Assembly: GCA_029465975.1 (NCBI GenBank)
Contig: CM055748.1
Coordinates: forward strand, 6,689,825 to 6,753,824
From: Dallia pectoralis
Lineage: Eukaryota; Chordata; Actinopteri; Esociformes; Umbridae
Length of the DNA stretch: 64,000 nt
Reading direction: 5' to 3'
The notes beneath the pieces were generated by a model, which saw nothing but the letters and a program-made list of their open reading frames with translations, had not been told where the DNA came from and searched no databases. Within the stretch, counting starts at the first letter, position 1; each line of letters opens with the position of its first letter. This document shows, one piece after another, positions 10,345 to 23,400 of the stretch. Both the position numbers and the translations under genes were made by a program.

Positions 10345-13259
10345 GGTAGGCCCAGAACAAGAAGGTGAAGTGATATAAAAAAACACAAATAGCTTGTCGC
10401 CTGGGTCAGTTAAAGTCTATCCTAACACGGAGGGACTGCGTTCGGTACACTCCTACACACTACTAAACGTCTGCGAAGGAAAGACATCTCAGACCGAAAT
10501 ATGTAGCGAACGATGACGTGGCGAAACATCGCAGGCTGAGTTGTCGGGGAACGACGCAGTAGCCCCAAGCATCCGGTTCTCAGAAAGCCGTGAGGAACCC
10601 TTGGCCGAGTGCGAAAATCGGATTTCCAGATTTCCGAGAACAGAGCTTTGGACTTTGCATTCATGTGAAGGTCAGCGATGACTGTCTGAAGCCCTTTGCT
10701 GTTAGCCGTACCGGTTCCAACCCCCCAAACACACACCTCTGACTGCCACTGAGGCATAAAGGTCAGGTGCTCAGTGAGCCCAGTGCAGCCCCGCGATCGA
10801 TAGGCACCCGAACACCTCTGTCCTCACTGCGGATTATCTGAGAAACAATACACAGAGCTGTTTCTCTCCATCGCCTGTTCTCTCTCTTTCTCTGCTCCAA
10901 AATTACAAACAATTAGATATTCACTCTCACGTCGCATTCAAAGTTATCGGATCAACACCCTTGTGCTAGCGAATGTCACGGAGAGCATTTACAGGGGAAG
11001 AAGATCAATCGTTGTTTATAACTCAATTGTGTTTCTCAGAGTTTTACAGTTGGATTTGAAAAGTGCCTGTGGCACATACGCAATCATGAATATGGAATTG
11101 TGACGGAGTTTAACTTAAAATAAGTGAAAATGCAATTACGGAGGGCGAGTGAGGTCAAACACTGCGATTAACCCGAGACACGGATAAGTCAGGAATACTG
11201 TCACAGCGAAAGCATGTAAACAGTTGTAATGGTCTCAGTGACCGTGCCACGGTTCTCGTCCCACACATGAGCCATAGCTGCGAGCAGGCACAGCTCCTAA
11301 AGACATATATGGAAAACATCAAACAACCCTACCCGCTGGGAAAGAAGATTTAATCACAGACAATATTCGTTTCAGTCAGCCTGGGCGAATGAGAGGTTGC
11401 ACATGGGGGAGTGATTTTTTCCCGAAAACAAGAAATACAACGGGTGTCGCCGTTCGCTTCTGTTCCCGTAAGAGACCGACGTGACACAATCAGTTCCAAC
11501 GTCTCTTTGCGTTGTCTTGAGTCCGCTGTATTATTTCAATATGAATGAAACTGATCCTGATAAAAAAAAAAGACTTGGTCTATGTCAGCTCGTTGAGCTG
11601 TTTATTTAACTACCCATCTTATTCTGCACCGCTTCATCGATGTCCTAGGAAACGGGAACCGAATGTGTCTCGAAGAGGCGGAGATGACGGAAACCCTAAC
11701 GTTTACTTCATCGAGCGATCTGTGGCGGGGTCTCTCACACGCGAGCGCCCACGCACCGCATCGCTAAATGTATGCAAATCTGTCTGGAAATAAACATCGC
11801 CTTTGGCTCGCTTTCAAAGGGACGGCTGCATTAGCCTTTAGCTCCGGCCCTCAGAGTATGACTTTCAACTGACACGGAGACGGCATAAACACACTTGGCA
11901 ATTTGGCATTTATCAAAACTCGAGAGTGAAAAATGTGCCCGGCAAATTATGGCCCAGAGCTGGGAGGGACAGACGGAAGGATGCAAAGATGAAAGGACAG
12001 ATAACGAGATAAAAGAGCTGCGCGAAACAGGGGCTAATGGGAGGTGTTGTGAGAACAGCAAGGGGGCGAATGCGTGGATCCGTGGACGGTGCCGGAGATT
12101 AGAGAACGGTCGGTCGAACGGACGGGAAGTTGAGAAAGAACGAAAGGATTGGGGAGAGGCTAATGGTTTACATAAAGGCTCTTTACTGTCTGCTACATAT
12201 GGTAAAAAAATACTAAGTTGTACGGGGAAAAAAAGCTCCAGACAAACAGGAAGTGCATTAAAGGCAGGTCTTTCCAGGAGAGCCGGTTGAATCGATCCTC
12301 TTTTCCAGGGTCCCATCAAACATAATCAGTTTTATTGTAATATTTTCTGGCTGGTTTCCATGTATCTACTGTATACTGTGCGCCAAGCTGTCCATAGCCG
12401 TGTGTGTGTGTGCGTTTGTGTGTGTGACTGGGGGTGGATGTGCTAGCTATGGTTTGAGTGAACAGGTACAAGCTCTACGCGCTCCTGTTCTAACACGTCA
12501 AACTGTGGTCTGGCACGTTTAGCAACCCTGTTAGTGGCGCTAGCACACTCTCCAACGTTGGCAACAGCGAGAGGACGACGTGACGCAACAGGCCTAATTG
12601 TTTCAGGCGGGAGTTACAACACACGGCGTGTCAACCCACAGAGCAGGGGTTAGCTCGTCGAGCCGGTGTTGAGACGCGATGAGCGGCCCGCTTCCAGACA
12701 GTGGTTGATCTGTTGCAGGGGTGAGGCGGGCACCTCAACTCACAGGATGCTAGCACACAATTGGGGATCCCTCAGGCGTGAAATTGGGATTTAACGTTTA
12801 GCGACGCGCTGAATGTGTTTTCATTAGCTTGAAGGCCGCTGCCCAGACTTTTTCGAAAGCTCAGTAAGAGCCGAATTTTTAGGGCTGCTGTATTCACTTG
12901 CATGTTATGGATTGATTGTTACGAGGATATTGAGATATTCTGTTCGGATCAAAGACGGTTGTGCCGCTACAATTTACATTAGAGATGTATTGGAGACCGT
13001 GGAGTGTGTCTGGGACTAGTGTTTTCTTCCCTGTTGGCTAAGCTGATGCGATTCTAATCACAATTGGGTAAATTTGGATATATTCTGATTTTGAGAAGAT
13101 AAAACTAAAACTCAGGTTGATTGCAAAGTTTACTGAAAAATGTATCACTTGTTGATCCTTTCATATTATCGCTGCAAATGTATGATTAGTTGTATTGTTA
13201 TTGTGTCTTTTGAAGTTATAAAGTCCTCATTCCTTGTCTTTTATTATTACAGGGATTTT
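10345..13259. other. intergenic, no gene recognised
   Basis: Contains overlapping long frames on opposite strands near 11831-12319, but neither has a recognisable domain, start context or splice structure. The stretch 11600-12200 is somewhat richer in CpG and could be a conserved noncoding element; that cannot be judged without alignment. Confidence 0.35.
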
Positions 13260-13284
13260 GGCATTGTAACAGGGAGAGAGACAG

Positions 13285-13480
13285 GGGAAAGACACAGGGT
13301 TCGGACACAGGGTTAGGACACAGGGTTAGGACACAGGGTTAGGACACAGGGTTAGGACACAGGGTGGGGACACAGGGGACAGACACAGGGGACAGACACA
13401 GGGGACAGACACAGGGGACAGACACAGGGTTAGGACACAGGGGACAGACACAGGGGACAGACATAGGGGACAGACACATG
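13285..13480. repeat. 13-bp minisatellite with two unit types
   Basis: Tandem 13-mers of two kinds, GACACAGGGTTAG and GACACAGGGGACA, arranged in blocks of one type then the other. The long minus-strand frame over this array is a by-product of the repeat. Confidence 0.93.
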
Positions 13481-15310
13481 GGAAACGGTTGAAGGCCCTG
13501 GAGAGTGTTTCATGAACAACAAGAGAAGTGAAATGGGAGGAGGTAAGAAACAGATTGAAAGCAAATAAGAAGCCTGTTTCATGAGGATGTGTTTTTCTCA
13601 GTGGGGTTTGCGCTCTCGGTGATGGTTTTAGAGGAACAGGTGCGGGCGACCGTGGTTTGATGCCGTTGAAGCAAGTAGAGGCGCATTCACACCTCAGCAA
13701 TAAAAAATGCAAATATACCTACCTAAATTCTTTGAGTTAACTCTGATAATACACAACCACTTGATGTTCACAAGTATTTTTAGCGTGCAAGAGTGGCGTA
13801 AGTGCTGCTCCATTGAGATGGATTGTAACTAAGTCACACGCATTTAATTAACAAAACATGTTTTCAATTAGATTGAAAAGTTATGATGTTCTGCTATTCC
13901 GACTCTGTTCTCACTCGGGCGTCGTCCGCCAACGAACCCAAATCCCAGTGACTATGTGAGGTGGGTGTCTAGCAGGCAGCATGAGAACAGACCCATGCAA
14001 AGGACCATCTCCTTTCCATTTGTCATGGCTGACTTTCGGTTCAGTTTTGTAAACATAATGTTCACCCTTCGGTAACTACACAAATACTAATTGCAAATAC
14101 AAAGGATGCAGACAGGAGTCAAATATTTCTATAGACATTTTGACGTACTTGCTCTCACGAACACGTCTCTAGATACGATACCCCATGCCAGCGGACTGCC
14201 ACACTTCAATGGGCACAAACGAAGACCAGAATGTTTCTAACAAGCCGGAGATATTTCTGTTGTACGCAATTAATCCATTATTAAGCAAGTGAGGACTTTT
14301 TGTAAAGATGTTAATGTGGGTTTCAAACGTAGCAAAGATAAAAAGGGATCTGACACGTTGGGCTTATTTGATAAAAAGACATTCTTAAATAAGCAATATC
14401 AAAAGCACTTGATCATGACGGAGCCAAAGAAACCAGTTGGTTTATCAGAGCAATACTTTAAACATTTGACACAATAGGTTTGTTTAAAAGTCCCAAAAAA
14501 GTAATTCTTATTCGCAAGCGGTTCACGGGTGTTTTAAATGACATCGCCACTATATTCAGCTCGTATAGAAATGCTTATCATTTGAGTAAAACACCACTTT
14601 GTCCATCGTGTTGAACTGTTAACAAAAGGAAATTTAAAGTGGATTCGGGACACGGACTCAATGGTCTCGGAAAATGTCTACATCATGCAAAATGTACACG
14701 GTGAAAATAAGTAGTAGTTTACCTCAAGCAGATTTATGCCATGGAAATGTAAAGATTTTACGCAAAGTAACGCAAACGTACTGCTTGACATTTTAAGCAA
14801 CAGCCAATCCAGCCAGTCATGCATCAACTCATGGTTTTACTAAATCATTTGTTTAAATGATTTCCCACTAAGCCACTAAGCATGAGATTATTGATTATTC
14901 CTTACTGTCCATTCTTTGCTCCTTGCTGGCTCAAGATCTTCTTTGCCAGTAACAACTGAACCTCAGACCCTCATAAACGTGGAAACTCATTCGCTTATCA
15001 AGCATAGATACTGTAAATGGATAAACCCTTAAATATATTTGCAGACATGCTGCATTTAAATGTTGGCACCAGTAGACCAGCTGCCTAGCTAAGCAAACAA
15101 CAACCTCAAGTAACACTCCAGCTAAATGTTTGTTACAGGGTGGTGCATTTAAATGACGTAAGATTAAAAAAACACATTACAGACTATACAAGTCCGCTAT
15201 AATGGCAACTGAGCTCACTGAGAATGTAAACAAAGATTTATAATCAGGTATAGATTTATGGTGATTTAAAGCAAACAGGTCTTAAATACATAAAACATTA
15301 TTTGAATAAA
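13481..15310. other. intergenic, nothing recognised
   Basis: AT-rich DNA, short frames only. Confidence 0.35.
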
Positions 15311-15650
15311 CTACAAAGCAGTCTGTGGCTGTGTTTCAAGGTTTAGGCCAGTTCTTGTAAGAGGTAATCTAAATGCTACAGGATATAAAGACATTTTCAA
15401 CAATTGGGTGTTTCCAACTTTGTGGCAACAGTTCAGGAAAGTCCCTTTCCTGTTCCAGCAAGACTGTGCCCATATGCATAATGCAGGGTCTATAAAGGCA
15501 GGGTTCAACAAGGGTCGTGTGGAGGAACTCAAGTGGCCTGCACAGATCCCAGACCTCAACCCGAATTGAACACTTTGGGGATTTTGGACTAATTTGAAAT
15601 AGTGATTGCGAGCCGGGCCTTCTTGTTCAACATCAGTGCATTCCTGTGTG
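15311..15650 (+). mobile_element. Tc1-like transposase fragment (C-terminal part)
   Basis: The DNA reads through the C-terminal part of a Tc1-type transposase gene: a stretch for a cargo phrase like LPTLWQQFR, then QQDCAH, then WPAQIPDLNPN near the catalytic end, with several frameshifts and stops. The N-terminal half and both terminal inverted repeats are missing. It is the same family as the copy at 28735-29250. Confidence 0.75.
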
Positions 15651-15699
15651 AAGCCAGTGCCAGCTCAGTGTTCAGCTGGGCAATCGGATGTTGACATGG

Positions 15700-16340
15700 C
15701 ACACACCACACCGTCATCGGGTATCACCCGGGGATTGGTGGACCACCTCGGCCCTGGCGTAGAAGTACTGGGACGTCCGGCACTACATCACCTCCTGCAT
15801 TATGAGATCCCGGAGCACATTCCCTCGGACAGCGGCCCTGAGTTCATGTCCAGAGTGTGGAAGTCCTTCATGTCTTGCTTTTGGTCACAGTCAGTTTAAC
15901 CTGTGTTTAACCTGCAGGTACCAACCCCAGTCCAATGGGCAGGTGGAGGGGGCTAACCAGGAGGTGGGCAGAATGCTGAGAACATACTGCCAAAATCAAC
16001 CGGAGGAGTAACATTTCTGCAATGGGCTGAGTGTGCCCAGAATTCGTTGGGCAACTACTCCACTAACCTGTCCCCTTTGCAGTGTGTCCTTGGTTTCCAG
16101 CCGTGGCACTGGGACCAGATGTAGTTTCTGCAGTGGACGAGTGGTTCCGGAAGACAACACAAGACCCAGGCTGATCGCCCGCGCATTGAGGCCCAGTCTT
16201 CGTGCCCGGTGAACGGGTGCGGATGCCTACACGGTATTTGCACTTCAACAGTGTGGTCGCAAACAAATTCAAAGGTACACTGCAACTGTGTTGGTGCCAA
16301 GTGTAAAGTGCATGACCGCCCTCCAGATCAGTCTTGCTCG
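15700..16340 (+). pseudogene. Ty3/gypsy pol remnant: integrase core
   Basis: Broken frames encode recognisable integrase-core pieces. PSDSGPEFMSRVWKSF carries the second acidic residue of the D,D-35-E triad, and YQPQSNGQVEGANQE carries the glutamate. A later piece reads NYSTNLSPLQCVLGFQP. The pieces are in different frames and an in-frame stop follows NQPEE, so the element is dead. Protease, reverse transcriptase and RNase H are not in the window. Confidence 0.8.
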
Positions 16341-16558
16341 TTTGCGCCCCAATTTGTTGCAGCTGCCTTGTGTTGCATTAATTAGGGAGCCCGTTTGAGT
16401 CCAGTGTTTGTATAGCACTTATGTGATTGTCCGCGTATCATGCTCTCTGTTTGGTTGCTGCAGTGCCTTCTGTTTGTTTTATAGTTTCAGTTTTGAATAA
16501 AAGAGAAGTATGTTGAAATGAAACTCTGTAGCTGCGTCCACCTTCCGGGCACTGTGAC
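16341..16558 (+). mobile_element. probable 3' LTR of the adjacent gypsy remnant
   Basis: T-rich sequence with an AATAAA signal near 16495 and an end reading GCACTGTGACA directly follows the integrase remnant. This is the expected place for a 3' LTR. The 5' boundary is uncertain. Confidence 0.5.
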
Positions 16559-16574
16559 ATTTTTCCTCAAAATG

Positions 16575-16935
16575 TGACCAACATATCCATGTCGTGCCTT
16601 TATTCCTTTGCCACTGTCAAGGATAAGGACAGACTGCAGCGCATCATCCGCTTTGCGGAACGGACCATTGGATGCAAGCTGCCGTCCCTCAAAGAACTGT
16701 TAAAGCCAGGTCACTGAGGCGGCAGCAAAGATTGAGGCAGACCCCTCCCAACCGGCTAATGGACTTTCCAGAACTTTCCTCTCTGGCAGACGGCTGAGGT
16801 CTATAAAGACCAAAACCTCTCGGCACAATAACAGATTCTTCCCCACAGCAGTGAGTCTAAGGAATATGCCTCTTGCTTTAGACTGCCCTTGTGTATAAAC
16901 AGACTTGGCGAATAAATCTGATTCTTATTGTGATT
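16575..16935 (+). pseudogene. LINE (L2/CR1-like) 3' end fragment
   Basis: The sequence encodes the C-terminal tail common to fish L2-type LINEs: KDKDRLQRIIRFAERTIGCK, LPSLKELL, then LFQNFPSGRRLRSIKTK and NNRFFPTAV. It ends in AATAAATCTGATTCTTATTG, the short 3' tail typical of these elements. It is 5' truncated, as usual for LINEs, and frameshifted. Confidence 0.75.
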
Positions 16936-17404
16936 TATTGCATCGTTCAGACATATTATCATGTCTACAATATTCGTCTTTTTATCTCTTTCTGATCTCT
17001 ATTTTTGACTTTTTGACTTTGACATTATATTTTATATTTTTTTATCATAAAAAACACAGCTTTTTCAGTTGAACGTAATATGATCTATAATAAATTGCCT
17101 ATGGCTCTTCTGTACTTGTGTTACATTTTTTATCCGTACCCTATGAACAAAAGCTGCTTCTGAAACCGAAAGTGTTAAGCTGCATAGCCATTCCAGAGAT
17201 AAAGGAAAGGTCTGGAATTGAAGTGTGGAAGACAGGTTGAATTGTTACTGATGAAATAACTGCCAAGCGCGTATAAAACCACATGTTTCGGAAATGGGGG
17301 AAGGTGTCTGAGTAGTGCATTGCAATTAACGTTTCCTAAAATCCATTAGAGACATTTAGAAATGCAGGGACGCACGCAAACACACTTAGAGATATATATT
17401 TGAA

Positions 17405-17665
17405 TGTGCTGTTTATCCACACGGGGACGTGCGACCCAGCCAAATCAATACTTTAACCTATCGCCTTTACTTCTAATACCATTTATATTTCAACTTAACC
17501 AGGCCCAATGTCTAACCCCAAACCTTAAAGTAACAGTTACATCTCAATGCCCAATTATACACTTTCCCCCTGATTCGGTACTTCTCTAAATGTCAACAAA
17601 CCTTGCGGGGACCTGGTGTCCAGGTGTTATACCTCTGCAGGGACTGAGGTCCCCACAAATACAGA
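17405..17665. repeat. fish interspersed repeat with GGGGAC ends
   Basis: A stretch beginning near GGGGACGTGCGACCC and ending near ACTGAGGTCCCCACAAAT, with CCTAACC-like runs inside. It resembles a common fish repeat with inverted GGGGACC/GGTCCCC ends. The assignment is from general resemblance only. Confidence 0.35.
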
Positions 17666-18344
17666 AGCACACCACACAGGTAGACAGACACATAAACACA
17701 TCATGTATCAGCATAAGATTTAAATGATGATATAGATTGGATGACGACAGAAATAATGCTTCAGTATTGCTGTTTCAATATCAGCAGAAATAAGTAGAAA
17801 AGCATGAAAAGCAAGAGAGACACTGTCGTAGAGCTTATGAAAAAAGAGCAGAAAAAGATACAAGACGAAAAGATAAAAGAAAATCTGAAAGAATGAAAGC
17901 GATAGTACATTTGGGAGCAAGTAACAAGCCAAATCTAACACAATCCTTTCATTCTTTTGGTTTGCGGCAGTAACAGACACGAAGCAGCAGGGCACCATGG
18001 GAGCATCTAAAAAATGCTCAGAAATTACAGAAGACAGGATGTGTGAAAGATAAGTTCAGATACACTATCTCTGTCCCTCTGGTCAGAAACAATAGAGTAA
18101 GAGTGTGTTTCGTTCTGAAGCTGAATATTCAGTTCAGTTTAGACTCAAAGACACCGTTAACCCAAGCAGGAAATGTATTATGCGCTTTCTACTTCCTTCA
18201 CTCTCGCTCCCGGTCTTACCGTATTTTCTATCGTTCTTTACTTGGAGTGATCAAAGAATATGGCTGTGACATGTGTTTGGAATGAGACAGGGCTTACGGC
18301 AAAAATGACACCATATTTGTCTCTGTGTATCTGTATGTATAAAT

Positions 18345-18730
18345 ATATATATATCATGTCAGAACTTTTTCCATCTTTAATGTGACCTATAACGTGAACA
18401 TTTCAATAAAAAAATAAATCTTTGAGGGGGAGAAATAAATACCTTACAGTAACAAGGTTGCATAAGTGTGCTCACCCTTAAACTAATACTTTGTTGAAGC
18501 CCCTTTTGATTTTATTACAGCACTCAGTCTTTTTGGGTAGAAGTCTATTAGCATGGCACATCTTGACTTGACAATATTTGCCCAATTCTTCTTTGCAAAA
18601 GCGATCCAAATCTGTCAGATTGCGAGGACTTCTCCGCTGCAGAGCTCTTTTCAGATCACCCCACAGATGATCAATTGGATTCTGGGTCATTCCAAATGTT
18701 CATCTTCTTCTGGTGAAGCCCTGCTTTTGC
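18345..18730 (-). mobile_element. Tc1-like transposon fragment
   Basis: The minus strand encodes the C-terminal end of a Tc1-type transposase: NPIDHLWGDLKRALQRRSPR followed by NLTDLDRFCKEE. This is the block around and after the catalytic region. The left part (18355-18480) reads like the element's untranslated end, and the beginning CATGTCAGAACTTTTTCCAT is shared with the MITE-like copy near 25520-25545. The N-terminal half is missing. Confidence 0.75.
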
Positions 18731-20329
18731 TGACAGGGACAGCTTTCCTCAGCGTAAACGGAACAAGCCACGTGGAAAAGTGAGACATTGTAATTCCCTA
18801 TGCCGCCGACACAATAACATAGCAGCGTAAAATCCTGGGGCTGCGACAGGGGGGTCTTGTGAAACTGTGGCCCCGAATGTGGAAAACCCTGCTTGTAGAC
18901 ATGTTATGCCCTACAAACCAAGTGTTTCTCAGTAGCACACTATTAAATATTTACTTGGCAGATGTGTTCCTGAAAGGCAAAAACACTTGCTTTTTCGCTC
19001 AATTATAGGTACTATGCATAATGCATAGGATTCTACCACAGCTGTGGATTTATGTGTTCACTAGTTCATCTACCAGAGCACAAACTAGTAAAACACTTTC
19101 ACTCAGGGATGACCAATAACTTCCAACTGTAAGCCACACCATTTCGAGGTCATCCCACCAGGATAATTTGTCAGTATTTTGATGACTACATTTATTAATG
19201 AGAGGAATATGGTTGATTCATTGACATTTTTGCAGTAACATGTTCAAACCCCCTCATTGTGAAACGTCAAGTACAAACACTACTTATCTTATAGGCATCT
19301 ATTGTCTTGGTATTTCACGAGCCCTTTGTAAAACATCAATGACATTCTCTTAGCGTACGTCAAACAGGAAGTCCCACCTTTTATCATATTTCACACAGAA
19401 TGTCCCGCCCTAACAAACCGGAAGTCCTGACCACCTGTCAAATCACTTGATGGTCATATATCTACTACTTGTGGTCATAAATCCAAGTGACTTAAGCTGC
19501 CCTACACCAACTACTTGTAGGAACTTTGATTTAGCCTACACATATGACAAGTATTGACCCCTGTCTCACAATTAAATCTATCCTGCATTTCTAGTGCCGT
19601 CTAAGTTTACCCAGTCGCTACACAGGAAACAACTGTTGGACTTTGCATGTGAAAATTGATGCCATGCACCGTGAACAGAAAATGGCATTTTGGAATTATA
19701 TGTAAAAATGAAATCAAACATAAAAGTGAGAATGGGTTGGTGTGACATGATTACTTCACATGTGCTCTACCATTTTTTTTCTAGCGCACAGCTCCAACCT
19801 ACTGAATTAAAGCTGCTATTTTAGTCACTGGTATATTTAAGACCTTGTACAAAAAGACAGTGAGACATGATGGGTAATCTGTTTCCATATGATTCATCTT
19901 GTTTGTTAGTTCTGTGTGTTTGAGATTATTACTTACCATGAACATTTTAGAGCATATGGTTATTAGAGTTTCCAATGTTTGTCGTTTTGTTTTGTTGATT
20001 TGATTTTAGACCAGTGACTACTTCTAACTTATACAATTATGTTTATTTCATTTTGATTTTATAGAGGAAATAGGTTGTATTTTGCAAACACACACATGAG
20101 GTCCAGAAGCCTTAATCCAACCAACGTAGCAGATGTTATTTTCCTCTCTCCACATCCTGCAGTTTCCATCAGTAATGTATTCCTTGTATAGAGACCAGCT
20201 TCATATCATATTATTTTTCGCTCTGTCAGGCATCATGTTTCCAGACCTAATAAGGTGACACAAAGCATGGATTAACTTGAGGAGTCTAGACGACGTCAGG
20301 CTGTATTTCTATGCCTGTGTCTTAGCCTG
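18731..20329. other. intergenic, nothing recognised
   Basis: AT-rich DNA, no recognisable gene or RNA. Confidence 0.35.
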
Positions 20330-20429
20330 GGGCTTAAAGGGGCAAGAGTAACTACCTCCAATATGGACCCAGAAATGTGATCAAATCTATCTATTGACTC
20401 TTGAATTAAAGAAGAATCCGAATCCCAAG

Positions 20430-20740
20430 TGTGAACCATCACGTTTCACTGTAGGGATGTTATTGGCCATCTGAAGGGTGGCACCTGGTCTCCTCCAGAC
20501 ACGCTGCTTGGCAGAGAATGTTATTTCTCATGGTCTTAGAGTCCTTCAGGTGCCTTTTAGCAAACTCTTGACGGCCTGTCGTTTGTCTTTTACTGATAAA
20601 TGGCTTGTGTCTTGGCCACTCTACTGAATTTCAGAAGAAAAAGGAATTTAATCAATTTTGCAATGAGGCTGTTACATAACAAAGTGTGCAAAAAATGAAG
20701 CACTGTGTTGACATTCCGGATGCACTCTATTTGCCCTGGC
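20430..20740 (-). mobile_element. Tc1-like transposon remnant with internal deletion
   Basis: On the plus strand, text such as TTTCACTGTAGGGATGTTAT, CTCATGGTCTTAGAGTCCTT and CAGGTGCCTTTTAGCAAACT is the antisense of a widespread fish Tc1 transposase gene. It is followed directly by sequence typical of that element's end (GAATTTAATCAATTTTGCAA up to CCGGATGCACTCT). The middle-to-end join implies an internal deletion. A second Tc1-like end (CCCAACTTTTTCGGAATGTG) lies near 21055-21078. Confidence 0.7.
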
Positions 20741-21311
20741 CTCACCAAATTAATTAATTAACATTAATTGTGAGGATATGGACCGTAACGTCAAATTGGC
20801 TTGGCATATACATGTTTTTATTTTTGTCTATACATGCGAAATATCAAGTACTATGAAAAGTAGACATCTGAATCAGAACAGTTAGTGTTTGTTGCCTTTT
20901 TTTTGCACTTCATAGTGTGCAACACATTCTTAATCGGAGACAGGTTTCACATCACCTTCTTATTTCAGTCTCTACATGTTAAGTGTTAAAACAAAAGTCA
21001 AAGCACATTTACAAGTCACTTCTTTTTGTTTGTTTTTAGCATTTTCCAAACTGTCCCAACTTTTTCGGAATGTGGGAATACTTTACATTTTGTCACATTG
21101 ATCTAGTCAAATTTGCAATCTATCCAGCATCCCAGCTGATAATCAAGATGTGCCATACCACAACAAACAAATGGCTGCAATTTGAGTATGGATGGGCTTA
21201 GCATGTTGATATTTATTGTTTACTGCATTTTTAATGGACCGTCTGTTCTATATATAGAATTTAGTACGATTAACAAAGTTCATTTTTGGTATCAAGACCA
21301 ATTTAAGAAAA

Positions 21312-21760
21312 AGCCAATTTCTTCTCTGTCCCTATACCTAGCAGGGAGGCTGAGAGTCTGTTTTTCCCAGATAAAGTCTCCGCCGATGTCACACATCATT
21401 AAGAATCCCCCTTCAGTGGAGGTTATGATGAAACTACTCCTTCAAACTGGGCTGCCTGTGAGAAGATATTTCGGAATGAAGGTTGTTTGGGAACTTGTGT
21501 GTGTTTGGTTTGAAGGTCAATAGAAAAAAAAGCAAACACAGAGCCACGGAAAATGCATACAAACAAACAAACATACATACACACTCTAATACAAATAGAG
21601 ATTTAGTTAATAGCTATTTGTACACCTACATGCTTATATGCAGGTCTTCTTTTATTTATCTATTAGCCACTTCATTCTACTTGTTCCTTAAACAGATTAC
21701 CGAACATTCCTGGCAATAGTAATCATAAATCCTCAGTAAGCTTTACGACAGTATTGATTT
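21312..21760. repeat. duplicated block, copy A (86-bp identical core at 21343-21428)
   Basis: This block is a direct-orientation duplicate of 23640-24125. The core, which starts AGGGAGGCTGAGAGTCTG and ends GGAGGTTATGA, is identical in both copies over 86 bases. Homology fades outward but can be followed to about CCTCAGTAAG on the right. No coding potential is evident. Confidence 0.9.
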
Positions 21761-22489
21761 TTAACGATAATATTTATGTAAAATCTGACCACATTAATAA
21801 TGTGGATGTTTACAAATGTATTCAAACCTTTGACAGATTCCCTAATTTTAACATATTACAAATTGTGCATTGCAATATAATTATGGTTAATCATTTATTC
21901 CAAAGCAAAGACCCAAACAATGAATTGGATTCTTTTTGTAAAAATAATTGTAAAAAATCTAACTGAAATATCTTGCTTGTTCAACCAACCCCACACATTC
22001 CTATTTGGTCGTCATATCCTAGGCTTTATTAGCAGTCTGGAACATCTTTGCAAACCATCTCATAGTGATTTTGTCCCTATTCTTCTTGGGCTAAATAATG
22101 GATGACAATTTTTCAATGGTTCCATTGGTTCTCAACGGAATTGAGATCAATAAATTGACAGAGATGTGTTATACCCCCCCCCCACTCCAATGTGCACAGG
22201 CCATTGTCCTTCAGAAAGGTATACTTTTAATGTGCATTAGTTCCCTGTGATGTCGGTAGCCCCTACAAGATGATTGTTGTCCTCTGTGTGGCTTCTCTCA
22301 TAAGTTCCTCTCCAATTAAAGCACTTCTTTTTCAGGTAAAGCCCTTGGTTGGCAGTGCCTGGGTGGTGTGATGCAGCATTTACTTCCTATATCTCCCTGG
22401 GATAGCCAACACTAATACACAGTTCTACGCTGGTTCTAAGGATTTGCATTACTTTGTCTGACTAATGTCTGTGGAATGCACTTTGGTCT
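21761..22489. other. spacer between duplicated blocks; possible Tc1/MITE debris
   Basis: The stretch 21790-22130 has the general style of antisense Tc1-like DNA (GTATTCAAACCTTTGAC near its start) but is too decayed to assign. Nothing else was recognised. Confidence 0.3.
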
Positions 22490-23400
22490 ACATCGATCAG
22501 CCATAACATTGTGACCGCTGACAGGTGAAGTCAATAACACAGATTTTCCCATTATCGTGGCACCTGTCAGTGGGTGAAAAATATATGGCAGGAAGTTGAA
22601 CGTTTTCTCCTCAATGTTGATGTGTTAGAAGCAGACAAAATGGGCAAGCGTATCGACCTGAGCAACTTTGACAAGGCTGAAAAAGTGACTGCATGTTCTG
22701 ATGGAAAGGTGTCAAAGCACAGTCCATCGCAGTTTGTTGGCTATAAAGCTCTGTAGCTGCAGACACAGTCAGGGTGCCCATGCTGACTCCGGTCCACTGT
22801 TAAAAAAGCCCCTTCAATGGGCACGTGAGCGTCAGAACTGGACCTCAGAGCAATGGAACAAGGTGGCCTGGTCTGATGAATCACGTTTTCTTTCACATTA
22901 CAAGAATGGGTGCGTCGCTTACCTGCAGAACACATGGCACCAGGATCCACTACAGGAAGAAGGCAAGTCACCGGAGACAGTATGATGCTTTGGGAAGTGT
23001 TCTGCTGGGCAACTGTGGGTCCTACTATTCATGTGGATGTTACTTTGACACTTCCCTAACCCACCTCGATAAAGGCTATTACAGACATGCCTGGACGAGC
23101 CAAAATGTCCAAGTAGTGAAAAGCGGCCAAAAAACCATAGCCTTCAGATGGTTAAGCATTGGCGCAGCCCATGTACAGCCTGTTACAAAAACGGTATTCT
23201 GTGATTGGTCTCTACCAGCAGGATAATGTGCCCTGCCACAAAGCAAAACTGGCCTCTAAATTCCCCAGTTATCAATCCAATCAGGCATCTGTGGGATGTG
23301 CTGGACAAACACGACTTAAAGGATCTGCTGCTAACTCTTGGTGCCAGACACCACAGCACACACTCCGTCTAGTGGAGTCAACAGGAACCTTACAGGAACC
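22490..23400 (+). mobile_element. Tc1-like transposon, 5' end plus internally deleted transposase
   Basis: The left terminal repeat reads GATCAGCCATAACATTGTGA. Downstream are the start MGKRIDLSNFDKAEKV, then SQGAHADSG-like text, then WAREQNWTSEQWNKVAWSDE-like text with the first catalytic Asp region (WSDESRF), split by stops and frameshifts. Later pieces give QQDNVPCHKAK, the second catalytic block. The right terminal repeat is absent here; a matching 3' end is found alone at 32898-32992. Confidence 0.85.

Noticed and set aside
11831..12319. 162-residue minus and 131-residue plus overlapping frames
   Set aside because: Mutually antisense, no recognisable domain, no splice or promoter signals.
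13285..13480. Possible CRISPR-like or interstitial telomere array
   Set aside because: Units are contiguous 13-mers with no spacers and only part match to the telomere word; the genome is eukaryotic.
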